Assembly (NCBI RefSeq): GCF_028606985.1
Contig: NZ_CP117416.1
Coordinates: 1,960,001-2,024,000 of the forward strand
Source: Paenibacillus kyungheensis
Lineage (GTDB): Bacteria; Bacillota; Bacilli; Paenibacillales; Paenibacillaceae
Reading direction: 5' to 3'
Length of the DNA: 64,000 nt
Made by a program: the position numbers and the translations under genes. Positions within the stretch are counted from its first letter, which is position 1. Each line of letters opens with the position of its first letter. Under the pieces are notes generated by a model, which saw only the letters and a list, made by a program, of their open reading frames with translations, ran no database searches and had not been told where the DNA came from. This document shows, in pieces, positions 19,164 to 27,079 of the stretch.

Positions 19164-19198
19164 AACCCACTAATTGAACATCCATAGGAGGAAACACA

Positions 19199-20014
19199 AT
19201 GTTAAGATCTTTATATTCAGGAATTTCAGGTATGAAAGGCTTTCAAACAAAATTAGATGTTATTGGTAACAATATTGCCAATGTAAATACAGTAGGTTTC
19301 AAACAATCTCGCGTTATGTTCCAGGATATTTTGAGCCAAACAGTCAAAGGAACTTCGGCTCCTACAGATACAGCGGGTGGTGTAAATGCTCAACAAATCG
19401 GGTTGGGTTCATCTGTATCTTCTATCGATACTCTTCATTTAGCAGGTAGTGCACAGACAACAAACAACCCTACAGACTTACGTCTAGATGGTGATGGATT
19501 CTTCGCTGTTAAATTATCTGAAGATCAAGAAACTCCTTATTTAACGCGCGCAGGGGACTTTCACGTCGATGCTAACCGTAACCTTGTAACTTCTGATGGT
19601 GCTTATGTAGTAGATAGTGATGGCGCTCCTGTAGTCGTTGGAGAAGAAGCAACTTCATTCACTATTCAGCAAAATGGTCAATTATTGTATACATTGGCTG
19701 ATGGTACAACAGCTACTGGGCAGACTTTGGGAGTTGCTAAAGTGACTAACCCTGAAGGTTTGGAAAAAATTGGAGGTAGCTTGTATCGTGTAACACCAAA
19801 TGCGATCACTGATGGTGCAATCGAATTGACTACAGCTAATAATGCTGAAACAGGTACAGGTTCAATCGTAGCAGGTCAGCTTGAAATGTCTAACGTTGAT
19901 TTGACAAGTGAATTTACAGAAATGATCGTAGCTCAACGTGGTTTCCAAGCGAACTCTCGTATTATTACAACGTCTGACTCTATTCTTGAAGAAATCGTTA
20001 ACTTGAAACGATAA
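19199..20014 (+). CDS. flgE: Flagellar hook protein (FlgE in Bacillus nomenclature; FlgG-like length)
   Basis: Main hook subunit by position, between flgD/fliK and swrD, as in B. subtilis. It is 271 aa, near the B. subtilis hook protein length and far shorter than the E. coli hook protein. The N-terminal rod/hook signature (MLRSLYSGISGMKGFQTKLDVIGNNIANVNTVGFK) spans the first 35 residues, the central DGDGFFAV region is conserved, and the C-terminal helix (EFTEMIVAQRGFQANSRIIT) is typical. Automated tools may name it FlgG, which has similar length; the operon context favours the hook. The ribosome binding site is ATAGGAGG. It is flanked by stable hairpins on both sides. Confidence 0.9.
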   Translation: MLRSLYSGISGMKGFQTKLDVIGNNIANVNTVGFKQSRVMFQDILSQTVKGTSAPTDTAGGVNAQQIGLGSSVSSIDTLHLAGSAQTTNNPTDLRLDGDGFFAVKLSEDQETPYLTRAGDFHVDANRNLVTSDGAYVVDSDGAPVVVGEEATSFTIQQNGQLLYTLADGTTATGQTLGVAKVTNPEGLEKIGGSLYRVTPNAITDGAIELTTANNAETGTGSIVAGQLEMSNVDLTSEFTEMIVAQRGFQANSRIITTSDSILEEIVNLKR

Positions 20015-20028
20015 TTAATTAAAGGTTC

Positions 20029-20052
20029 GAGAAGGATAGTGCTATCCTTCTC
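20029..20052 (+). other. Very stable intra-operon hairpin after the hook gene
   Basis: GAGAAGGATA (20029-20038), GTGC loop, TATCCTTCTC (20043-20052): a perfect 10-bp stem. The 3' side reads ATCCTTTTGC, with no real T-run, so it is more likely an RNA-stability or processing element, or at most a weak attenuator, between flgE and swrD. Confidence 0.65.
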
Positions 20053-20093
20053 ATCCTTTTGCTGTATAAGGACATTTTTTGAGGAGGGGCAAA

Positions 20094-20318
20094 ATGATCC
20101 CTGTAACAAGATTGAATGGCTCACCGATGTGGCTTAACTCTCTATTGATCGAGATGATCGAAGAGACACCGGATACGTATGTCACATTAACTACAGGTAA
20201 GCGAATTATCGTTTTAGAAAAAGCAGATCAATTAAACAAGCTCATCCACAAATATAATAAAAGTATAGGTACACTGACAGGAACTATTAAAGTGCAGCAT
20301 ATGGAGGAATTATCATGA
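20094..20318 (+). CDS. swrD: Swarming motility protein SwrD (FlbD family)
   Basis: Small cytoplasmic protein, 74 aa, with the FlbD-family start MIPVTRLNGSPMWLNSLLIE and the segment ETPDTYVTLTTGKRIIVLEK. In B. subtilis SwrD increases flagellar motor power and is needed for swarming. GAGGAGGGG lies eight bases before the ATG at 20094; an upstream TTG at 20079 overlaps that site and is not used. It overlaps fliL by four bases (ATGA). Confidence 0.9.
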   Translation: MIPVTRLNGSPMWLNSLLIEMIEETPDTYVTLTTGKRIIVLEKADQLNKLIHKYNKSIGTLTGTIKVQHMEELS

Positions 20319-20797
20319 AGAAGTTACTACCTTGGATCGTTAGCGGGGTATTAGCAGTAGGATTAATCGGTGTGGTCGCATATTTCTTGATGGGGAATAT
20401 GTTTGGAGAAAAAGAGCCAGTAAGTGCAGCGGCTGCTGCCGCAGCTGAAAAAGAAGCATTATCTAAAATGACTGCTTCTGAAATTGCTGATGTTTCTTCG
20501 ACAATAGACGATATTAAAACGAACTTGGGTGATCCTTCATATGTAGTCAATATGAGTTTCTCATTCCAACTTCAAGATGCCAAAACAAAAGAAGCTTTTG
20601 AATTAATTAAAGACTTGAAAGTGAAGCCATTAATTATCAAAACACTTGCTGATACGAACCCAGATGCTTTGAACGGAGCAAAAGGAAAAGATGCTCTTAA
20701 TGATAAGTTGCTTAAATTGATCAACAGTTCTCTTCCAGAAGACGGAGGTAAAGTCGTAGATATTGAGATTACTAATTTTATTGTGAGTGCGATTTAA
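20315..20797 (+). CDS. fliL: Flagellar basal body-associated protein FliL
   Basis: Single-pass membrane protein that rings the stator and helps motor function. It is 160 aa with a transmembrane helix at about residues 6-28 (LLPWIVSGVLAVGLIGVVAY), an Ala-rich linker of seven or more consecutive alanines, and a periplasm-facing stomatin-like FliL domain ending in GGKVVDIEITNFIVSAI. The start overlaps the swrD stop (ATGA). The order swrD-fliL-fliM-fliY is the Bacillus order. Confidence 0.92.
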   Translation: MKKLLPWIVSGVLAVGLIGVVAYFLMGNMFGEKEPVSAAAAAAAEKEALSKMTASEIADVSSTIDDIKTNLGDPSYVVNMSFSFQLQDAKTKEAFELIKDLKVKPLIIKTLADTNPDALNGAKGKDALNDKLLKLINSSLPEDGGKVVDIEITNFIVSAI

Positions 20798-20850
20798 TCT
20801 TGGAATAAGATAGTTCTCATTATAAATAAACTAGCAAGGGGGGTGAGATT

Positions 20851-21849
20851 ATGGTAGATGTATTATCCCAAAATGAGATAGATGCTCTTCTAGCAGCACT
20901 TTCTTCCGGTGAGATGGATGCAGAAGAACTAAAAAAAGAAGATACACAGAAAAAGGTTAGAGCATATGATTTTAAACGGGCTGTCCGTTTTTCGAAAGAT
21001 CATATTCGAAGTTTGACAAGGATTCACGAAAACTTTGCCAGATATCTGACCACCTATTTTTCTGCTCAACTTCGTACTTTTGTTCAAATTAGCGTTGTAC
21101 AGGTAGAACAGCTTCCTTACGATGAATTTATTCGTTCTATTCCTAAAATGACGATACTTAATATTTTTGAAGCTGAACCACTTGAAGGTAGAATGGTTAT
21201 GGAAGTTCATCCTAATATTGCTTATGCGATGTTAGATCGCTTACTTGGTGGTGTAGGAAACGCTCCTTCAAAAATAAATGCGTTGACAGAAATTGAGACG
21301 ACTATTATCGAAAGAGTGTTCAGCCGTACATTTGATAGTTTGCAAGAAGCGTGGAAAACCGTTATTGATCTTTCACCAAGAATGGAAGCACTAGAGACCA
21401 ATCCTCAATTTATGCAGATTGTCTCACCCAATGAAACGATAGCCTTGATCTCACTAAGCACCAAAATCGGTGATACTACAGGAATGATCAACTTATGTAT
21501 TCCTCACGTAGTCATTGAACCAATTATGACCAAACTATCTGCGCATCACTGGTTCGTTTCTCAGAAAAAAGAGCCTGCTCCTGAAGAGGTAGAAGCTCTA
21601 CAACATCGTGTGAATCGTGCTACATTGCCTGTTATTGCTGAATTAGGAGAATCTAACTTATCTATTCAGGAGTTTATCGGGTTATCGATAGGCGATGTGA
21701 TTTCTTTAAACAAACCGGTACATGATGCTTTATCGATCAAAATTGGTAACAAAGTTAAATTTATTGGTAGTCCGGGAACTGTAAAAGACCGGGTAGCTAT
21801 ACAGATTGATGAAATTGTGAGTGAAGGAGTGGAAGATTTTGACGAGTAA
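20851..21849 (+). CDS. fliM: Flagellar motor switch protein FliM
   Basis: C-ring protein that receives CheY-P. It is 332 aa. The N-terminal CheY-binding peptide is VLSQNEIDALLAALSSG, followed by the CheC-like middle domain (ENFARYLTTYFSAQLRTFVQ; PKMTILNIFEAEPLEGRMVMEV; LDRLLGG) and the C-terminal SpoA (FliN-like) domain (LGESNLSIQEFIGLSIGDVI). AAGGGGGGTGAG precedes the ATG. fliY starts inside its last codons. Confidence 0.96.
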   Translation: MVDVLSQNEIDALLAALSSGEMDAEELKKEDTQKKVRAYDFKRAVRFSKDHIRSLTRIHENFARYLTTYFSAQLRTFVQISVVQVEQLPYDEFIRSIPKMTILNIFEAEPLEGRMVMEVHPNIAYAMLDRLLGGVGNAPSKINALTEIETTIIERVFSRTFDSLQEAWKTVIDLSPRMEALETNPQFMQIVSPNETIALISLSTKIGDTTGMINLCIPHVVIEPIMTKLSAHHWFVSQKKEPAPEEVEALQHRVNRATLPVIAELGESNLSIQEFIGLSIGDVISLNKPVHDALSIKIGNKVKFIGSPGTVKDRVAIQIDEIVSEGVEDFDE

Positions 21850-23128
21850 GGATTATTTGTCACAAGAAGAAATCGACGCTTTGCTAAAACAGTCTGCAAG
21901 CGATGATGATACTTCTTCGTCATCGTCTGTCAAAACGGTAGACGACTTTTTGACTCCTATGGAGCAGGATGCTCTTGGTGAGATTGGTAATATTACTTTT
22001 GGTAGTGCAGCGACAGCTTTATCTACACTACTTGGACAAAAAGTAGATATTACAACTCCTCAAGTAGGAATTATCACACGTCCTGAGTTTGAAAATGAAT
22101 TTCCAAAACCACATGTTGCTGTTCATGTTGAATATGTAGATGGATTTCAAGGTATCAATTCATTAGTAATTCAAACAAGAGATGCACAGGTAATCGCTGA
22201 TCTGATGTTAGGCGGCGAAGGAGATCCGAAAGACGAAGAATTAAATGAGATTCATATTAGTGCTGTTCAAGAAGCGATGAATCAGATGATGGGTTCTTCC
22301 GCAACTTCAATGTCTACTATTTTTAACCGCTTTGTTAATATTTCACCACCGGGAATTGATATCCTTGATGTAAGCAATGATCAAGGTGTAACCATGCTTC
22401 CTAATGATGAGACATTAATCAAAATCTCATTCCGACTTTTGATTGGTGATTTGATTGATTCTACAATCATGCAATTGTTGACAGTCAAATTTGCTAAATA
22501 TATGGTAGATATATTAATTAATGGAGGTGTTGAAGAAACTGTAGCCGAACCAGAAGTTCCAGTCGCACCACCAGCACCTACGGCTGCCGTACCACCTCAA
22601 CAGGCTCCACAGCAACCCGTTGCACCGCCTGCTATGCCACAACCTGGTATGCAACCGGATTATGGCCAACAGCCTCCATACGGAGCGCCTGAACAACCAT
22701 ATCCACCATACCCGCCGTATCCGCAGTATCCACCAGGGTACGCGATGCCGCCACAGCCTTATCCACCACAGGCTCCACAGCATTACGGTGGTATGGCTGG
22801 ACGAGAGGTTAATGTTCAACCAGTTCAATTTGCAAACTTCCAATCACCATCAGTAACAAACATGGATGAAAATAATTTGAACTTATTGATGGACATACCG
22901 CTCAAAGTAACCGTAGAATTAGGTAGAACCCAAAAGCAGATTAAAGATATCCTCGAATTGTCTCAGGGCGCAATTATTGAACTAGACAAATTGGCAGGTG
23001 AACCAGTAGACATCCTTGTAAATAACAAACTGATCGCCAAAGGCGAAGTTGTTGTTATTGATGAAAACTTTGGTGTTCGTGTTACGGATATCATCAGCCA
23101 ATGGGACCGCATTCAAAAAATACAATAA
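21839..23128 (+). CDS. fliY: Flagellar motor switch phosphatase FliY (FliN/CheC fusion)
   Basis: C-ring protein of Bacillus type that both replaces FliN and dephosphorylates CheY-P. It is 429 aa from TTG 21839, with AAGGAG nine bases upstream and overlapping fliM by 11 bases. The N-terminal CheY-binding peptide is LSQEEIDALLKQ. The CheC-like domain has both phosphatase motifs (MEQDALGEIGNITFG and ISAVQEAMNQMM). A Pro/Tyr/Gln-rich linker with repeated PYPP and PQYP units fills about residues 235-322. The C-terminal SpoA/FliN domain (MDIPLKVTVELGRTQKQIKD) ends the protein. The linker is unusually tyrosine-rich. Confidence 0.95.
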   Translation: MTSKDYLSQEEIDALLKQSASDDDTSSSSSVKTVDDFLTPMEQDALGEIGNITFGSAATALSTLLGQKVDITTPQVGIITRPEFENEFPKPHVAVHVEYVDGFQGINSLVIQTRDAQVIADLMLGGEGDPKDEELNEIHISAVQEAMNQMMGSSATSMSTIFNRFVNISPPGIDILDVSNDQGVTMLPNDETLIKISFRLLIGDLIDSTIMQLLTVKFAKYMVDILINGGVEETVAEPEVPVAPPAPTAAVPPQQAPQQPVAPPAMPQPGMQPDYGQQPPYGAPEQPYPPYPPYPQYPPGYAMPPQPYPPQAPQHYGGMAGREVNVQPVQFANFQSPSVTNMDENNLNLLMDIPLKVTVELGRTQKQIKDILELSQGAIIELDKLAGEPVDILVNNKLIAKGEVVVIDENFGVRVTDIISQWDRIQKIQ

Positions 23129-23155
23129 TGATCATTTAGGGAGGATTTTAAATCA

Positions 23156-23521
23156 ATGGCAAACCGAATTCTTATCGTGGACGATGCAGCTTTTATGAGA
23201 ATGATGATTCGAGACATTTTGAGTAAAAACGGATATGAAGTAGTGGGGGAAGCACAAGATGGCTCACAAGCTATCGAGAAATTTAAAGAATTGCGTCCTG
23301 ATTTAATTACTATGGATATCACAATGCCTGAAATGGATGGTATCGCTGCTCTTAAAGAAATTAAAAAGCTAGATGCAGCTGCAAAAGTAATTATGTGTTC
23401 TGCGATGGGGCAACAAGCAATGGTTATTGATGCTATTCAAGCAGGAGCTAAAGATTTTATTGTTAAACCCTTCCAGGCTGACCGCGTTATCGAAGCTATT
23501 AGCAAAACGCTTGGCGTGTAG
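23156..23521 (+). CDS. cheY: Chemotaxis response regulator CheY
   Basis: Single-domain receiver, 121 aa. The acidic pocket is in ILIVDDAAFMRMM, the phosphorylated Asp is in LITMDITMPEMDGI (near residue 54), the switch Ser is in VIMCSAMGQQAMV, and the conserved Lys is in IVKPFQ. It binds FliM/FliY when phosphorylated by CheA. It lies between fliY and fliO as in B. subtilis. The RBS is GGGAGGA. Confidence 0.97.
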   Translation: MANRILIVDDAAFMRMMIRDILSKNGYEVVGEAQDGSQAIEKFKELRPDLITMDITMPEMDGIAALKEIKKLDAAAKVIMCSAMGQQAMVIDAIQAGAKDFIVKPFQADRVIEAISKTLGV

Positions 23522-23533
23522 GAGATTATTCCC

Positions 23534-24064
23534 ATGTCAGGTGAAACAGCCACAATGGGAGGAACAGGCGATTATTTCCTAAGCATAGTCTGGGTTATAA
23601 TCGTCTTGGCTGTAATTATAGCGCTCATTATTTTATTGCTTAAATTTCTTGGTCGCAAAAGTCAAACCTGGTTATCACGTCGTGCAATACGCACAATCGG
23701 CGGGGTAGCAATGGGACCAAATAAATCATTACAAGTTATTGAAATTGGTAGCAGTATATATTTAGTTGGCGTTGGAGATGATATTACGTTAGTAGATAAA
23801 ATCTCTGATCCAGAAGAAGCTATGCTGATTATCAATTCATTTCAGACAGAAGCGGTGGAGCAGAAAAATATTCTTTCTCCACTGATCTCCAAAATCAGTG
23901 AAAGATTTCGTCCAAAATCGGATGTACAAGAAGAGGAGTTAGGCGAAACAGAAGCTTTTCAAGAAGTATTTGAAAGCAAGCTACGTCAAATTCCAAATCG
24001 CAAACAGAAGATGGAAGAGCTGATGAAGGAGGAAAACTCTACAGATCGGTCGAGGGATTCATGA
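23534..24064 (+). CDS. fliO: Flagellar biosynthetic protein FliO (FliZ in Bacillus)
   Basis: Membrane protein that helps assemble the FliP ring of the export gate. It is 176 aa with one transmembrane helix at about residues 15-38 and the small conserved cytoplasmic domain (RRAIRTIGGVAMGPNKSLQV; LVGVGDDITLVDKI). A charged tail follows. The stop overlaps the fliP start. The order cheY-fliO-fliP-fliQ-fliR supports the call. Confidence 0.9.
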   Translation: MSGETATMGGTGDYFLSIVWVIIVLAVIIALIILLLKFLGRKSQTWLSRRAIRTIGGVAMGPNKSLQVIEIGSSIYLVGVGDDITLVDKISDPEEAMLIINSFQTEAVEQKNILSPLISKISERFRPKSDVQEEELGETEAFQEVFESKLRQIPNRKQKMEELMKEENSTDRSRDS

Positions 24065-24828
24065 AAAAAAAGCTGATTATAACGCTCGTACTGCTTTTTA
24101 TCGTTAGTCTGACATCTGTAAGTTCAGCATTTGCCACTGCCGATCCGATACCTAATATTGATATTCAGATCGGCAATGATAGTGGCTCAGGAGATGCAGC
24201 ACCAGCAACTAGCTCGTTATCTATCCTGTTGCTGCTTACCATTATCAGTGTTGCGCCAGCATTTTTGGTCTTAATGACCAGTTTTACACGTATTGTTATC
24301 GTGCTCAGCTTTGTCCGGACGTCGCTCGGGACTAACCAGATGCCTCCTAACCAGGTATTGGTGGGGCTGGCTTTATTTTTAACTATTTTTATAATGTCGC
24401 CGGTATTATCAACAATGAATCAAACAGCACTTCAACCTTATTTAAAAGGTAGCATCACACAGACAGAAGCTTTGAAAGCTGCTGAAATACCGATTAAAGA
24501 ATTTATGTTCAAACATACACGTGAGAAAGATTTACTTCTTTTCCTCAATTACACTGGTGCAGAAAAACCTAGCAATATTCAAGATATTCCGCTTACGGTT
24601 ATGGTGCCTTCTTACGCAATCAGTGAATTGAAAACAGCTTTTCAAATGGGCTTTATGATTTTCATACCGTTTCTAGTTATTGATATTGTAGTAGCCAGTG
24701 TACTGATGGCTATGGGTATGATGATGCTACCGCCGATTATGATCTCATTACCGTTTAAAATTTTACTGTTCGTTCTCGTAGACGGATGGTATTTGGTCGT
24801 TAAGTCCCTCTTACTCAGCTTCAATTAG
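24061..24828 (+). CDS. fliP: Flagellar type III export gate protein FliP
   Basis: Core of the export gate. It is 255 aa, with a cleavable-type signal peptide at residues 1-27 (KKKLIITLVLLFIVSLTSVSS) as known for FliP, then four membrane segments. Family signatures include LLTIISVAPAFLVLMTSFTRI, VLSFVRTSLGTNQMPPNQVL, MVPSYAISELKTAFQMGF and GMMMLPPIMISLPFKI. ATGA overlap with fliO couples their translation. Confidence 0.96.
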   Translation: MKKKLIITLVLLFIVSLTSVSSAFATADPIPNIDIQIGNDSGSGDAAPATSSLSILLLLTIISVAPAFLVLMTSFTRIVIVLSFVRTSLGTNQMPPNQVLVGLALFLTIFIMSPVLSTMNQTALQPYLKGSITQTEALKAAEIPIKEFMFKHTREKDLLLFLNYTGAEKPSNIQDIPLTVMVPSYAISELKTAFQMGFMIFIPFLVIDIVVASVLMAMGMMMLPPIMISLPFKILLFVLVDGWYLVVKSLLLSFN

Positions 24829-24865
24829 CGAAGTTAGAGATGTTCCTAATTAAGGGAGGTTAATC

Positions 24866-25135
24866 ATGAGTTCGGAGTTTATCATCGGTATGGCGGGACA
24901 GGCAGTGTATACAGTACTCAAAGTCAGCGCACCGATGCTTGTACTTGGACTTGTAGTCGGTCTATTAGTAAGTATTTTTCAGGCGACTACGCAAATTCAG
25001 GAGCAAACGCTTGCCTTTGTACCTAAAATCGTGGCTGTTATGCTTGCACTTCTGCTATTCGGTCCATGGATACTGAGTGTTTTAGTAGATTACACGTATA
25101 ATATTCTCGACAATTTATACAAATATGTCGGTTAG
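24866..25135 (+). CDS. fliQ: Flagellar type III export gate protein FliQ
   Basis: Small export-gate subunit, 89 aa, with two membrane helices (about residues 15-38 and 50-73) and the conserved segment SIFQATTQIQEQTLAFVPKI between them. AGGGAGG precedes the ATG. It lies between fliP and fliR. Confidence 0.95.
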   Translation: MSSEFIIGMAGQAVYTVLKVSAPMLVLGLVVGLLVSIFQATTQIQEQTLAFVPKIVAVMLALLLFGPWILSVLVDYTYNILDNLYKYVG

Positions 25136-25146
25136 GCTGATTGCTT

Positions 25147-25938
25147 ATGGAGATGTTACAGCAAAGTTTTCCTGTTTTTTTGCTTGTTTTTTGTCGAATG
25201 ATTGCTTTTTTTGTAGTTTCACCCGTCTTTTCATCAAAAGGGGTTCCAAATACGTTTAAAGTAGGCATTGCATTTTTTATCTCGCTTCTGATTTATCTGA
25301 TCAAAAGCACAACGGTAACGGTATCCGAAAGCCCTGAAATTTATATTCTGCTCGTGATGAGAGAAGTTATGATTGGCTTGATGCTTGGATATGTAGCATA
25401 TTTAATGTTTACTGTTATACAAATGGCTGGTGCGTTTATTGATATTCAAACAGGTTTTGGTATCGCTAGCGTACTTGATCCATTAACAGGTGCTTCTTCA
25501 CCTCTATTCGGTAATCTGAAATATATGATTGCAATGCTTTTATTTTTGAGCATGAATGGTCATCATTATTTAATTCAGTCGGTACTTTATAGTTATGACT
25601 GGATTCCAATTGATTCTGAAATTATGAGTAAGATGATGGACGGCTCGATGAGTGAGTTTTTGATACGAACATTTAGCAATTCGTTTTTAATTGCTTTTCA
25701 AATGGCTGCTCCGATTGTAGTAGCAATGTTTTTAACAGACGTAGGACTTGGATTTCTTGCACGTAGTGCACCGCAATTTAACATTTTTGTTATCGGTGTA
25801 CCTGTAAAGATTATTCTTGGGCTCTTTATGTTAATGCTGTTAACTCCAAGCTTTGGATATCTGTTTGAACATTTGTTTGGTCAATTATTTCAAGCAATGC
25901 AATCGTTCTTAAAAGTAGTAGGTAACAGACCACAATAA
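25147..25938 (+). CDS. fliR: Flagellar type III export gate protein FliR
   Basis: Export-gate subunit that completes the FliP5Q4R1 channel. It is about 263 aa with six hydrophobic segments. Conserved pieces are LLVFCRMIAFFVVSPVFSSK, REVMIGLMLGYVAYLMFTV, IDIQTGFGIASVLDP and GVPVKIILGLFML. I use ATG 25147; an in-frame TTG lies at 25141 and another ATG at 25153. None has a strong ribosome binding site, so translation is probably coupled to fliQ, which ends 11 bases earlier. Confidence 0.92.
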   Translation: MEMLQQSFPVFLLVFCRMIAFFVVSPVFSSKGVPNTFKVGIAFFISLLIYLIKSTTVTVSESPEIYILLVMREVMIGLMLGYVAYLMFTVIQMAGAFIDIQTGFGIASVLDPLTGASSPLFGNLKYMIAMLLFLSMNGHHYLIQSVLYSYDWIPIDSEIMSKMMDGSMSEFLIRTFSNSFLIAFQMAAPIVVAMFLTDVGLGFLARSAPQFNIFVIGVPVKIILGLFMLMLLTPSFGYLFEHLFGQLFQAMQSFLKVVGNRPQ

Positions 25939-25963
25939 ACTTCGTTTGGAAGGAGGTTGTGAA

Positions 25964-27052
25964 TTGGCATTCAGATTACGGATCAATCTGCAATTATTTT
26001 CTGGAGAAAAAACAGAAGAAGCAACATCTCAGAAAAAGCAAGAAACTCGTAAAAAAGGTCAAGTTGCCAAAAGTATGGATATACCTGGTTCTGCTGTATT
26101 GCTAGGTGGATTATTTTCTTTGATGATGTTTAGCAGTTTTTTTATGAAACGAATTGAATGGCTATTCACAGATTCTTTTCTACATCGTTTATCTACAGAT
26201 GTTACCGTTGCTAATATTATGCAGATGCTAGGTCAATATGCGATACAAATTATGTTATTAGTATCACCGGTATTTGGTGTAGTCGTGGTACTTGCTCTGG
26301 TTGCCAACTATGCACAGGTTGGATTTTTGTTAGTTGGAGAACCTATACAGCCTAAATTCAGCAAGCTTGATCCTATTAAAGGGTTTAAAAATATTGCTTC
26401 TATGCGCTCGGTTGTTGAGTTTTTAAAATCAATATTAAAACTTTCAGTAATAGGATATTTAGTCTATCAGACGTTATCCGGCGCTTCTCATGAATTATCC
26501 AAAACAGCATTTATGTCTGTAGAAGCGATTCTTCATTACACAGCTGGATTAACAATGAACTTGGGAATCAAAGTAGGGGTGGCTTTACTGATACTTGCTA
26601 TTTTTGATTATATGTATCAAAGATATGAGCACAATAAAGGTATACGGATGTCCAAACAAGATATTAAAGATGAATATAAAAAAGTGGAAGGGGATCCGTT
26701 GATAAAAGGGAAAATTCGCGAAAGACAACGCCGAATGGCGATGCAGCGAATGATGCAGGACGTTCCCAATGCTGACGTTATTATCACTAACCCGACTCAC
26801 TTTGCAGTAGCTTTAAAATATGACAATGGTCAGATGGCTGCACCGCAAGTGATCGCAAAAGGACAAGATTACGTCGCCCTGCGAATAAGAGAACTAGCTA
26901 AACAACATGGAGTTGTCGTGATGGAGAACAAACCGCTTGCAAGAGCGTTGTTTGCTCGATCAGAAATTGGAGATTCTATTCCTGGAGATCTGTTTCAAGC
27001 GGTAGCAGAAGTTCTTGCTTATGTGTACAAGATGAAAGGCAAAACAAAGTAA
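25964..27052 (+). CDS. flhB: Flagellar export specificity protein FlhB
   Basis: Membrane protein that switches the export apparatus from hook to filament substrates. The start is TTG 25964 (MAFRLRINLQLFSGEKTEEA, 362 aa) with AGGAGG seven bases upstream. Four membrane helices lie in residues 30-210. The cytoplasmic domain holds the self-cleaving NPTH motif in DVIITNPTHFAVALKY near residue 273, and the end has ENKPLARALFARSEIGDSIP. FliK, which triggers the switch, is encoded earlier in the operon. Confidence 0.96.
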   Translation: MAFRLRINLQLFSGEKTEEATSQKKQETRKKGQVAKSMDIPGSAVLLGGLFSLMMFSSFFMKRIEWLFTDSFLHRLSTDVTVANIMQMLGQYAIQIMLLVSPVFGVVVVLALVANYAQVGFLLVGEPIQPKFSKLDPIKGFKNIASMRSVVEFLKSILKLSVIGYLVYQTLSGASHELSKTAFMSVEAILHYTAGLTMNLGIKVGVALLILAIFDYMYQRYEHNKGIRMSKQDIKDEYKKVEGDPLIKGKIRERQRRMAMQRMMQDVPNADVIITNPTHFAVALKYDNGQMAAPQVIAKGQDYVALRIRELAKQHGVVVMENKPLARALFARSEIGDSIPGDLFQAVAEVLAYVYKMKGKTK

Positions 27053-27079
27053 ACCAGGGGATCGGAGGGCTGGATAGCA

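Noticed and set aside
19199-20014. Distal rod protein FlgG rather than hook protein
   Set aside because: Length fits both, but position after flgD and the hook-length gene and before swrD fits the Bacillus hook protein; not fully excluded.
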